Shown here one piece after another: positions 40,801-47,836 of a stretch of 64,000 nucleotides of DNA (positions are counted from its first letter, which is position 1; every line of letters starts with the position of its first letter). The notes under the pieces were generated by a model. The model ran no database searches. It was not told the DNA's origin and was given only the letters and a program-made list of their open reading frames with translations. The translations under genes and the position numbers were made by a program. Origin of the DNA: Schistosoma mansoni (lineage: Eukaryota > Platyhelminthes > Trematoda > Strigeidida > Schistosomatidae); contig NC_031497.1 of assembly GCF_000237925.1 (NCBI RefSeq), forward strand, positions 4,085,295-4,149,294, in the 5' to 3' direction.

Positions 40801-42989
40801 CTATTCTACGTAACCGAGACAGAAAAGAGTTTTTTCTTGTCAAGTAGCGTTTTCCCTCCCGTTAACATTAAATATGCAACATGAAGTTTATCTCTATTGG
40901 ACTATAGTAGTCCACTAGCTTGTAATAAAAAAAACTAATTTTTGTACTTAGTTTCTGAATACGTTATTGAATCTTGACGTCGAAGCTTGATGAATAGTGT
41001 CAAACCTAGCCAGTGGTTTGCATTAGTGACAAAGGTGAAACTCAATCTTAAATTAATCCCCCTCCCATCTCTCTCAGATAATTAGAGGGTGATATACATC
41101 ATGTTTGAGTAAAATATCCCAAGCATTTTAAATCTTGAGGCTTGTTCGAAGGGTAAAAACACTAAATATGTGTGAATGGTGGCACAGTAATATTGATGAC
41201 CGTTGGTTTAAAATAACTGCCTTATCTACACACATTCTTGCTCAAGCGCCTTGACTATTCGATAGTTAGTCATGAAAACCTGCATTACTCACTGCTACAT
41301 ACACATTAACTAGCATAATGAACGCATCTCGAATGATTTATATGGCTGTTTTTCAGATGATTCTATGGTAATGATTATCCGAGCACCTTCTCTTTTTGTT
41401 ATTTCAGGGATATTGATTTTTGTATATGGTTATATCCGGCTAATCATGTTTAGCGTAAATACAGTATTACATAAAGACCGTCCCATAACTTTAATGAATT
41501 TTGTGAAAAAACGTGATATTTCCATTCAGTTAACGAAGAATGATGTTGATAGTAATTCTAGAGACTTTAAAGTTGCACCATTACCAAAAGAATGAGACGT
41601 TCTATATAAACTAGAAAAACGTTTTTGAAATTATCTTGCAAGTACAAAACCTGATTGGCGTCTTCCTACATTTTAGATGTTCGCTAATAATGATGTATAA
41701 ATTTAGACAGAAACGTTTACCAGTTGGAACTGAAGGCTCAAACAGCTGTTTAATTCAAATAACTTCACGTGTGTGACTAGGAGCTTTAGGCCGCGGTTTT
41801 TGTTAGAAATAGGTAGATAAGGAAAAGTAGAAAAAACTTTGAAAAATTTTCTCCAACTGTTCATTACATATATTTCTGATGTGTTTATTAATATAAGAAA
41901 TATTTTACATAGATCTAACTATCAGCTTTCATTTAACACACTATGTTGATATATCTTGTACCATTTATAGATTATAGTCATTTAATTATTTAGTGAGTAG
42001 ATGTGGTGTATAGGAACGTGATTTTCACTGGGGGTTTCATTTCAGTCATTCAAATCTATTTACATGTATCTTCTATGAATACGCCACTGTAGCGCATCCC
42101 AACTTACCTGATGAAAAAAGCAAATAAACTGAAGGTTAGAGTTTAAAATAAATGAAAATTATGCCCTTACATACAGCATAGACTCACTAAATAAATAGAA
42201 AAATGTCTGCAAACGCTCGATACCTCACATATATTAAACATTTAAAAATGGGTTTGCTAAGAATTCACGGATATAGATCCCATATTATCGAGTACGTTAT
42301 AATCGTCAATATTCTAATTAAAAATTCGTGTTTACCAGATACGTTTTAGTTATATAGTTAAAGTCTTTTTCACATACTTTAAACTATTAGAGTTCTAACC
42401 TCAAACTAACATAAAAAATAACGCATTGAAACAAAACTTCTCAGACGTATGTCATAAGTTCATACACTGTTATTGAATTGCTTACTTGAATCCATATATT
42501 GTATGCATTTTTTATTGCAGGTAATTGCCAATCTCTTGAATTGGAATCCACCATAGAAATCAATTCATCCCATGTTTCATCCAAACGATAATCTAGTATC
42601 CTAGGATGTTTAATTTCTTTGACATTTTGTTGATGTAAAAAAATTAAAATATCTTTTACAATTTGTTCACTCATTTCAACCCACGAATAATAATCCAATT
42701 GTTTTAAATTTGATTCTTTATTTATTAATTGTCCTTTCGGATTCGTCATTTTTTCTTCTGTAGCTGTTAATGTTATAGAACGAGTAGTATTCTTTGTGGA
42801 ACTAGAATTATACATTGTATCATTTGACAACTGGTCATTTGCATTATTATTTATTAACTCGGCATTTTCTGAATGTAATTGAATAGTGCTAGTGTCATAC
42901 ACCGAAGATTTTTTATATTCACTAATTTCCCGCCTTATTGGTTTAATTTGATCAAAAAAGAAACATGATGGATTATTCTTATGATACAT
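12940..42989 (-). CDS. FAM194-domain protein (C3orf20-like), 11 exons
   Basis: Exons in transcription order: 42989-42486, 40176-39972, 39160-38894, 34547-34464, 32413-32374, 31278-30613, 28883-27827, 20869-20778, 18576-18355, 17095-16610, 13426-12940. They sum to 4110 nt with matching phase at each junction and no stop: about 1369 residues. The N-terminal region has a helical segment ending TWDELIS (exon 1). Low-complexity Ser/Asn-rich stretches follow. A beta-rich FAM194 domain starts at [19 protein letters not shown] (about residue 585) and includes [17 protein letters not shown]. The C-terminal region has [17 protein letters not shown] (exon 10) and [15 protein letters not shown]...[10 protein letters not shown]...IPTDFQF (exon 11). 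These blocks, in this order, match what I remember of C3orf20/ERICH6-type proteins, which are associated with ciliated cells and testis. The function is unknown. The start ATG at 42987-42989 is the first in the exon; an upstream exon is possible. Confidence 0.75.
13700..14350 (+). mobile_element. Old LTR, split by a younger solo LTR
   Basis: 13700-13732 and 14140-14350 resemble, in order, the minus-strand LTR at 52573-52937: both start TGTTATATCCC, and share the atttatggac region and the ccacat/cttggtca region. The 402-bp solo LTR interrupts it. The 3' end is not clearly defined. Confidence 0.6.
13733..14134 (-). mobile_element. Solo LTR of the gypsy-like family, 5-bp target duplication
   Basis: 402 bp, TG...CA, aligning end to end with the LTR at 1187-1596 (same orientation on the strand). 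It is flanked by a perfect GTAAC duplication at 13728-13732 and 14135-14139. No internal sequence remains, so it arose by LTR-LTR recombination. Confidence 0.88.
14540..15115 (+). mobile_element. Penelope-like element 3' part with GIY-YIG endonuclease
   Basis: Decayed. An upstream frame reads LINNGYPLNFI, as in the Penelope RT-linker; 14724-15110 is an open frame. It contains [20 protein letters not shown] then VRFKEHIP, a GIY-YIG type nuclease with the R-T-x-R and R-F-K-E-H spacing of Penelope elements, and ends AIKRLKPDV. The first Y-I of the motif is shifted (SSYISR). Lies in the last intron of the FAM194 gene. Confidence 0.68.
14724..15110 (+). pseudogene. GIY-YIG endonuclease fragment of a Penelope-like element
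   Basis: 128 residues with no support for a real start. The central CxC-x4-YISRTxR-x5-RFKEH region corresponds to the nuclease active site of the Penelope family. Upstream RT sequence is broken by stops, so it is not expected to be active. Confidence 0.65.
15840..15960 (+). repeat. Short repeat fragment shared with 24930-25025
   Basis: The segment around accccatgcccaaccctcc, then cccgggcttggaaccggc and ctacaagcggagtttta matches 24940-25010. It is probably a scrap of retrotransposon leader. No coding capacity. Confidence 0.5.
16610..17095 (-). CDS. FAM194-like exon 10
   Basis: Acceptor attcatttatag, donor gtaaga. Reads [20 protein letters not shown], then [19 protein letters not shown], and [18 protein letters not shown] near its end. 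The C-R-C-S and D-L-E-F/Y-D block is a hallmark of C3orf20-type C-terminal regions as I remember them. Confidence 0.75.
18355..18576 (-). CDS. FAM194-like exon 9
   Basis: Acceptor gttctccagag, donor gtaagt. Reads [20 protein letters not shown] and a basic Ser-rich tail to NDKNKA. Phase 2 in and out. The acceptor could be two bases earlier only by breaking phase with exon 8. Confidence 0.65.
18740..18860 (-). repeat. Degenerate tRNA-like SINE fragment
   Basis: On the minus strand aaagttcctaggtttgatcc and the following 40 bases resemble 61345-61420. A B-box-like segment is visible but no cloverleaf can be formed, so this is a retroposed relic and not a tRNA gene. Confidence 0.35.
18861..20777. 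other. FAM194 intron, nothing recognised
   Basis: AT-rich intron between exons 9 and 8. No open frame, repeat end or RNA was recognised. Confidence 0.4.
20778..20869 (-). CDS. FAM194-like exon 8
   Basis: A 92-nt exon. Acceptor tttgtttgttag, donor gttagt. Reads [20 protein letters not shown] then [10 protein letters not shown]; amphipathic helix likely. Phase 0 in, 2 out. Confidence 0.65.
21148..21451 (+). mobile_element. 304-bp LTR-like element with ATGT target duplication
   Basis: Starts tgtggt, ends actaca, and is flanked by ATGT at 21144-21147 and 21452-21455. Non-coding. It is a relative of 10034-10303. The TG...CA ends and 4-bp duplication point to a solo LTR or a small LTR-only (TRIM-like) element; a SINE is less likely because no pol III boxes or tail are seen. 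Confidence 0.65.
22436..22600 (+). mobile_element. Degenerate hammerhead SINE
   Basis: The tRNA-like part (actcagtaactaagtggatg, then tactgggttcgagtcacaga with a B box at about 22486-22496) is followed by tacatctagattataagctc, where the CUGAUGA core is lost. Old copy, ribozyme dead. Confidence 0.6.
22978..23222. mobile_element. MITE candidate with 38-bp terminal inverted repeats
   Basis: 22978-23015 and 23185-23222 are inverted copies with few mismatches (ends caatttctttttaaattc and gaatttaaaaagaaattg). The 245-bp body is non-coding. No clear target duplication is visible. It could be a DNA-transposon derivative or a foldback element. Confidence 0.5.
24040..25025 (-). mobile_element. RTE-like (family 2) 5' region and endonuclease
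   Basis: Minus strand, broken frames. From high to low: a leader (25025-24900), the endonuclease core with [14 protein letters not shown] near 24640-24600 and [20 protein letters not shown] near 24570-24510, a D-H-H-L motif ([16 protein letters not shown], about 24340-24285) and downstream [20 protein letters not shown] to 24040. Same family as 5524-6478 and 34908-35820. Dead by stops and frameshifts. Confidence 0.75.
25026..27240. other. FAM194 intron, nothing recognised
   Basis: AT-rich intron sequence. A weak tRNA-like patch near 26160-26215 lacks a foldable cloverleaf. No coding signal. Confidence 0.4.
27300..27545 (-). pseudogene. Possible retrotransposon protease relic
   Basis: On the minus strand 27515-27380 reads [19 protein letters not shown] and [15 protein letters not shown]. 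The h-I-G-x-D-F-L motif is typical of the C-terminal part of gypsy-type aspartic proteases. It is short and stands alone with stops on both sides, so the call is tentative. Confidence 0.35.
27827..28883 (-). CDS. FAM194-like exon 7, core of the FAM194 domain
   Basis: The largest exon, about 352 residues. It opens [20 protein letters not shown], has [13 protein letters not shown], a long Ser/Asn insertion, then [20 protein letters not shown] and strands to [20 protein letters not shown]. Ends LKQ, phase 0, donor gtaaat. The insertion between the first strands and the P-S-G-D-G strand is longer than I would expect for the family. Confidence 0.78.
28884..30612. other. FAM194 intron 6, nothing recognised
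   Basis: Intron between exons 6 and 7. The 84-codon plus frame at 29958-30212 has no family features and is taken as chance. Confidence 0.4.
30613..31278 (-). CDS. FAM194-like exon 6
   Basis: Acceptor tttttattctag. About 222 residues, Asn/Lys-rich, with a predicted helical stretch ([20 protein letters not shown]) and ending [15 protein letters not shown]. The last Arg codon is completed by exon 7, where the FAM194 domain continues. Confidence 0.75.
31774..31811. repeat. (AT)n microsatellite
   Basis: About 19 uninterrupted AT units in a FAM194 intron. Confidence 0.9.
31915..32040 (+). repeat. tRNA-like SINE relic
   Basis: Reads aatagcccaatggtaatatt, an A-box-like start, then gcttgactcccacaggg, a weak B box. 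No cloverleaf or terminator. Low-confidence SINE fragment. Confidence 0.3.
32374..32413 (-). CDS. FAM194-like exon 5 (40-nt micro-exon)
   Basis: Acceptor gacacaatag, donor gtgagt. It adds [14 protein letters not shown] across its two junctions. It is the only piece found that converts phase 1 (exon 4) to phase 2 (exon 6), which the flanking exons require. Confidence 0.6.
33187..33342 (-). mobile_element. Hammerhead SINE, 5' leader only
   Basis: Minus-strand leader of the Sm-alpha-type SINE (tattgtttgtttgaatcttc through gcctcgatatagcc on the plus strand), matching 60485-60600. It lacks the tRNA-like and ribozyme parts and is fused to the LTR fragment at 33343. Confidence 0.65.
33343..33650 (-). 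mobile_element. LTR fragment at assembly gap 1
   Basis: Reverse complement of 35095-35395 within the solo LTR at 34984-35466, with about one difference in 300 bp. It runs into the gap, where its 5' end (and maybe the internal element) is hidden; the other end is truncated at 33343. Confidence 0.82.
33651..33850. other. Assembly gap (200 N)
   Basis: Exactly 200 N, a conventional size, so the true length is unknown. Frames reported across it are artefacts. Confidence 0.98.
34464..34547 (-). CDS. FAM194-like exon 4
   Basis: An 84-nt exon. Acceptor gaacaaatag, donor gtaagt. Reads [20 protein letters not shown] then SPESVQKG. Phase 1 in, phase 1 out. The other two frames have stops. Confidence 0.62.
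34908..35820 (+). mobile_element. RTE-like (family 2) 3' end, split by a solo LTR
   Basis: 34908-34983 and 35467-35820 match 6058-6135 and 6136-6475 in order (gaactactacagccatcat, then agatactcaatgtccgttag, to gtaagtaagtaagc). The intervening 483 bp is a solo LTR. Only the RT C-terminus and 3' tail remain. Confidence 0.82.
34984..35466 (+). mobile_element. Solo LTR with AGAT target duplication
   Basis: 483 bp from tgtagtggcc to tgatactaca, with perfect 6-bp terminal inverted repeats TGTAGT/ACTACA. Flanked by AGAT at 34980-34983 and 35467-35470. It contains two copies of the 22-base block cggagatggctggg-aagccaac about 50 bp apart. The orientation is not determined by coding sequence. Confidence 0.88.
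35821..36479. other. FAM194 intron spacer
   Basis: AT-rich sequence between two retrotransposon fragments. Nothing recognised. Confidence 0.4.
36480..37570 (+). mobile_element. Family-1 non-LTR retrotransposon, 5'-truncated copy
   Basis: Starts in RT ([20 protein letters not shown]) and is open to 36964. The catalytic box reads [12 protein letters not shown]. After ARMMT (about 36920) a segment expected in related copies is missing, and frames then break through [12 protein letters not shown] (37150) to the 3' end with taaataaataaataag at about 37553-37568. Plus strand, in a FAM194 intron. Confidence 0.8.
36482..36964 (+). pseudogene. Reverse transcriptase fragment with YADG box
   Basis: 160 residues of the RT palm: motif [17 protein letters not shown], catalytic box Y-A-D-G (second Asp of the usual Y-A-D-D lost), and [16 protein letters not shown]. 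The N-terminal half is absent. Not active by inspection. Confidence 0.78.
37571..38893. other. FAM194 intron, nothing firm
   Basis: AT-rich intron. A 92-codon plus frame at 38203-38481 has no family features and is taken as chance. Confidence 0.4.
38894..39160 (-). CDS. FAM194-like exon 3
   Basis: Acceptor ctatttctttcag; first codon completes as Asp ([14 protein letters not shown]). Ser/Lys-rich and probably disordered ([20 protein letters not shown]). Ends HILSTG in phase 1 at donor gtaagt. Confidence 0.68.
39685..39790 (-). mobile_element. Degenerate hammerhead SINE, 3' part
   Basis: Minus strand reads ACATTCAACTGACGAGTC and, further on, TGAAAC and GTATCCTGAAT. The CUGACGAG core element survives, but stem II pairing and the CGAAA closing base are lost, so the ribozyme is dead. 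Confidence 0.55.
39972..40176 (-). CDS. FAM194-like exon 2
   Basis: Reads [18 protein letters not shown], then [20 protein letters not shown], and ends NSNG with phase 1 at donor gtaagt. Acceptor attgag before the exon. Basic, Ser/Thr/Pro-rich linker, no domain recognised. Confidence 0.68.
40177..42485. other. FAM194 intron 1, nothing recognised
   Basis: AT-rich. The 76-codon plus frame at 41365-41595 has a hydrophobic stretch but no start context, homologue or splice partner was recognised. Confidence 0.35.
42486..42989 (-). CDS. FAM194-like exon 1 (probable start)
   Basis: Encodes about 168 residues from [12 protein letters not shown]. The first two thirds are Ser/Asn/Thr-rich; the end is helical ([33 protein letters not shown]). 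Donor CAA/gtaagc at 42486/42485, phase 0. An acceptor-like tag just upstream means an extra 5' exon cannot be excluded. Confidence 0.7.
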
Positions 42990-44454
42990 GTTTTAGTATT
43001 CTAGTGAAGATTAAGTAGAATTTTGTTTAGAAGCATTTTTCACACTGAATTTAAGGTCAGTCATCATAATGAAAGACATAGCATATAAACGCTTATAGAA
43101 TAAATCGAATTTAATCCATTGACAACGAATGCACTGAGTTTCTAGAAAAGGTAAATATAATTGGTTATTTCAATGGTACAAATGTCTACAAACGTATACA
43201 TAGAGATTAGAATATAGCATATAGAAACTTATTATAGATAATGTCCAATAGGTAGTTAGTCTTGGTTTGTCCCCAATCAACACAAATAGTTCTCTAATAT
43301 CTATGACAACAATATATTATGACTTTTGTGTTATGAATAATAAGAGGTGACTTAACTGGATATCAGCATTGTAGGCTGTTGGCCGATAAGGTAGATTTTG
43401 ATTTGAAACGCGAAATCTGATAGTTTGCTATATTGTTTGAGCAATGAGCCTGAATCACGCAACCACTTTTTGATTAGACGTTTGATTGGATAAAAAGTGT
43501 ATATGTGGATGAGTATTTCTTCTAAGCAATACTTTTTCGTTGTCACAAATTAGATATTTCCTTTTGTTATTCCTAGGATGTATTAAAACGTGAGTTACTG
43601 GGAAAAAACGGAATTCGTTGTCTTACAAGTTTGTCTAGTGCAATCTTCTCGGTAATTCCGTTAGCTATCCACTCGCTCGTGTCACAAAACACCTCCTTTG
43701 AAATACAACTATTAATGAATGCCTTGTTTTAGTCCTATCACCAAGTAATCAAAATAGCTATTGATTTATAAATATTGACTACGTTTAAATAAAGTGGAGT
43801 TGTACAGTTTTGAGGTGGCCTCAGTTGGTTAGATGAGAAGAAATGTAATATTTTATTTCAATGAGAGTTAATGGCTTTGGACTTTTCTTAAAAAGTAACT
43901 TATTAATAACAGGTAGAATATCTTTTAAAATCATTATATAATTGAAGGAATTCTTCAACACTCATTTTAATTTCAACGGCTTGGTTGTCATAATATTCGA
44001 AATAACCTATAGATCATCAGCTTGGATCTCTACCAATAAAGTTAAGAGATCGAATGATAATCCAGATCTCAACTTCACTTGTTAGGTATTTCTGCCAAAA
44101 GATTACTCCCAGATTTTTCTCATTTCTCGAAGTTATGCAGTAAGAATTATGTACCTTTTATTTAGAAATCGTAGGACTTAGTGTATGTTCACTTGTCCTA
44201 GTAATTCGTCAACAGTGATAGCAAACAAAATGGTATGGCGTCAGTCAGTCATAACGTAGAACTTCGTACGTACGTACATCCGTTCGAGTTACCATACCAC
44301 ATTAGCACAGAGATGAAGTTGTCGATTTAAATCTCATAGTGATAGAAGTAGTAAGAGTATCAGCATTATTGTGAAAGATTAGGGTTTGGAGATGCTATTC
44401 AAGGAGTATAATACAGTGAAATAAATTTGAAAAGAGAAAAAAGGAAGATTAGAA
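42990..44454. other. Intergenic, upstream of the FAM194 gene
   Basis: Lies 5' of the FAM194 start; a promoter is expected here but no element could be assigned by eye. No coding pattern. Confidence 0.35.
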
Positions 44455-44880
44455 GATTAGAATTTGGCAGAACAAAAAGAGTGGATGCACCTTCGCCATT
44501 GCAAACGATCTTGAGCCATGTCATTCAAGGTCTCTAACCATCGATTGCTATCATCTCGCGAATCCCAACCAGGTAGTCTACACCTATCAACATGGCTCAG
44601 TCCACTTGTCAGTGACTTCATGGACTTGTGCCACGTTTTGGTCTGGCCGCCCCTAGCTTTCTTCCAACCTATTCCTACACCACAAAACGTTGCACGTTGG
44701 GGCAGTCAGTGGTTGGGCATACGCAATACGTGCCCGAGCCACCTCAACTGATGAATTTTCACTACTTTATCGATCGATTTGCCATCCTTACCTAGTATCC
44801 GTTTCCTAACAACAGCATTACTTGCTCGGTGGTCCCAGGGGTATGGCGTCACCTTTACTGAATAACATCTTCAAGTGGCT
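44455..44880 (-). mobile_element. Non-LTR retrotransposon C-terminal end
   Basis: Minus strand reads IHQLRWLGHVLRMPNH, then GWKKARGGQTKTWHKSMK, HVDRCRLPGWDSRDDSNRWL and NDMAQDRLQWRRCIHSL. It is related to but distinct from the family-1 C-terminus (37080-37320). One stop breaks it after MPNH. Only the 3' end of the element is present. Confidence 0.75.
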
Positions 44881-46484
44881 ATTAGGAAAAAATTAAATCT
44901 GATTTGTGTGAAGATTTTCGTTAGATGTTATAAGTTTTTTGGATCACTACATTGGTTCTCAATAGGATACATACATGGCATTTTTTGTTACAATAAACAG
45001 TTATGTATTATTCTTACTTTCCATGATAGTTCGACTTCCAACATTAATAGACAAAATCTAAATTCTATTATCCTCACTTTTTTAGACTACTTTATTTCAG
45101 ATTTATACCATATCGTAGCCCTGAGATCAAAATGTATTCAAGTGTGATGATTGTCACTAGTGCTCTTCTATCCAATATAGGTTTGTCGAGGAAGAATTTG
45201 GTATTTCTCATCAACTGCTCCATGATTCATTTCATTAGGATGTCAAAAAAGAAATATTTACCCACGAAAATGCTTGACTACTATATCAAGCTCCGAATAA
45301 TTGTACAATAACCTTTAAGTTAGTTTTTTATGTATCAATACTTCACAGTTACCAAAGCTATTGTAATTTATTTTGTGTTACATTACAAGTAACATTTACA
45401 ATTTCTCCCTGTCTTGTCTTCAGTATTGTTGTATGTGTTCGACTAATTCACTGTCCGAGTATGTTAAAAACAATCATATGTTCATAGTCTAGTCGATTTT
45501 ACAGGAATACCGACATTCCAACCTACCTATGAGCCGACTAAAATCCCAAAATACCATCACTTCTCGGGTCTCTATATAATCACATGGTAATTAAACTCAA
45601 AGAGGGTTATAGCTACTGAAACTGCTATTTGTACTAACCGTTTGGTAAGGAGGTAAATATTGGTTAAGGTGTAAACATCAAACACGTTGCAGGGCGCACA
45701 AGTCTACAAGCTGATTTGACAAACAACTGAAGAAAAACTAAATAAGTTCAAACATTCATGGGTCGAAAACAGCTAAAACGTCAACATTATATGTAAATGT
45801 AATTTTCAGTACACTTTTGTTGTCAAATATGCATTTCTCTATCGAAGATAATTGCCCCTGATTTATGAATATATTTTTCTGAGCATATCTTTTATTTACT
45901 GCTATTAAATACAAATTATTGGTGTGATGAAATCTCACTTTTAAATCTTGGATTTTTATAACCGTGATCAAACAAGCAATTAGAAAACCTGTAGAACCCA
46001 CTTATTCAGCAAAACAATTAGCGTCGCTTTCAAGATAATCAAAACCCTAGTCAAAACTAAAAGTACGTCTCATCATGTTGAAAATAAGTACTGCCATTGG
46101 GTGAGGTACAATCGAGTTCTGATTGCTTAAGCCAAATCTCAAACACTTATTTCGGCCAATAGAATCTGTCTATTCACCTATCGATCTGTCTAGGCATACA
46201 GGTTCACAACCAATCCAGATTTTTCAGTTTGAAGGTCATAGTTAGCGGTCATTCGACCGGTAGCTTGTAGTCATCATGGCGAGCTTGTTTCGGAAAGGGA
46301 CAATTTCCAAGGTAACCTTAAACACTTAGATTTTGGGCCTAGGATTTTTTGTTTTCATGGTAGTTATTCCTCATTCCACCTATGTATGTTTAATGAATCC
46401 CTCACTGTTTGTCAATATCCTTGTCAACTTTTTCGTTGACAAAATATTGTGAAGAACAGGGCTATGGTTAGTTTGGCGGCAAGA

Positions 46485-46753
46485 CTACAATTTATGGACG
46501 AACCAATCAGTTTTAGGACGATAGGTGTTGGATTTTGGCGCAAAAGTCGTTCACCCATTGGTCCAAATGGAGATTTTTCATTTTAGCTGATGTCAGTTGG
46601 TAATGAAAACCGTAAATCTAATCCCTAGCCATCAACTGTAAATCATAATCCTAATTCCTCACACTGGTTTATAATCCTCATTTAGTCCTAGTTATTAGGT
46701 GGACGCTCTCAATATCACTTTAGAGTCGCTCAAAGGTCGTCCATAAATTATAT
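46485..46753. mobile_element. MITE candidate with ~16-bp inverted ends
   Basis: 46487-46503 (acaatttatggacgaac) and 46735-46751 (ggtcgtccataaattat) are inverted repeats with two mismatches. The 260-bp body is non-coding. The outer flanks give no clear duplication. Chance pairing is possible. Confidence 0.4.
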
Positions 46754-47728
46754 TCTCACTAGTATCGTTTCTTCTTTTAGTTGTTCTATACTGTTAGTCT
46801 AGCCATGTATTATCACTCACATTATAGAAATTCGCCTGTGTCTTAGTAACCTGACTTTTAATTGAGCCTCGTATGATTCGTGCACGCTCGTTGTTTACGT
46901 TTTCAGATTCCCCATATTTCTGCTTGTGGCTAGCTTTGCATCCTTCCCGATGACCCTTCAAAATTTTCAACTAGGTGCCATAACAGAAAATCTAGGAGAT
47001 AATCAGATATACCTCCGGGACTTCCTAATATGTTATCTTTACAATCTAAAACTATCGATCATAAAATCGCATGAAACATTGTTTTATTACGTCTTTTTGT
47101 TTCTATCACTTGAAATGAAGTATATGGTATGAATAAATGCGATAGTCGGTCTACTAAGTACTAATACTTTGATAATTTTGCTAAAGCCTAATAGTATCAT
47201 CCATGGTATTATGTAGCCAGAATATTATCAAAACCGGGATCGTATGTAAAACTAATTATTGAAGCAAGCAGTTAGGTCCCGTCGTACTAATGTACGTTAT
47301 TAAGATGAGCAAGGAAACTTCGATTGTAGTTCACAACACTATTTGTTGGTGAATGTTTACCCAGTTCTTCCTAGTTTATAGTTTTTAGGTTGTCTAGCGT
47401 ACTTTTATTCGGATTGTCAGTCAAAAACCTCTTGGAATAGGTTTTCTTAACATTGTTTTGTAATGTTTCCAAATTATGTGTGAATCTCAATTTTTTCTCA
47501 TTTACTTGACAAAAAAATACTGTACTCATAGTTTCACAAAATTTTCTAGTCACGTGTTGATATAATTAAGTATTAAGCGGCATAGCGAATAATCATTTGG
47601 TATTATACCATGTCACACTACATCACTTTGCAAAATTGATTGGTAGATTGCTCTAAAGCACACATGAGAAGTCTATCACTACATATTAATTCAAAACTTG
47701 AATCACAGAAGGTAGACTTTCATCTTCT

Positions 47729-47836
47729 ATGTCCCATTTATCTTGGAATTTAAATCGAAAGCATTTCAAAGTTCCTAAACCCAAACTAGCTGATCCAACC
47801 TTGCCACCATTACCACCGTCGAAAATCAAAAGTTCA
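47729..47836 (+). CDS. RTKN: Rhotekin candidate first coding exon
   Basis: ATG at 47729, 36 codons, donor gtaagt at 47837, phase 0 to match the next exon. Reads MSHLSWNLNRKHFKVPKPKL then ADPTLPPLPPSKIKSS, a basic Pro-rich leader. No family match is expected here, so support is from start, donor and phase only. Confidence 0.5.

Noticed and set aside
41365-41595. Hydrophobic 76-codon plus frame
   Set aside because: It has no recognised relative, no splice partner, and lies antisense in a FAM194 intron; taken as chance.
45756-46001. 81-codon minus frame upstream of the FAM194 start
   Set aside because: No splice donor in phase with the first FAM194 exon and no recognisable features.
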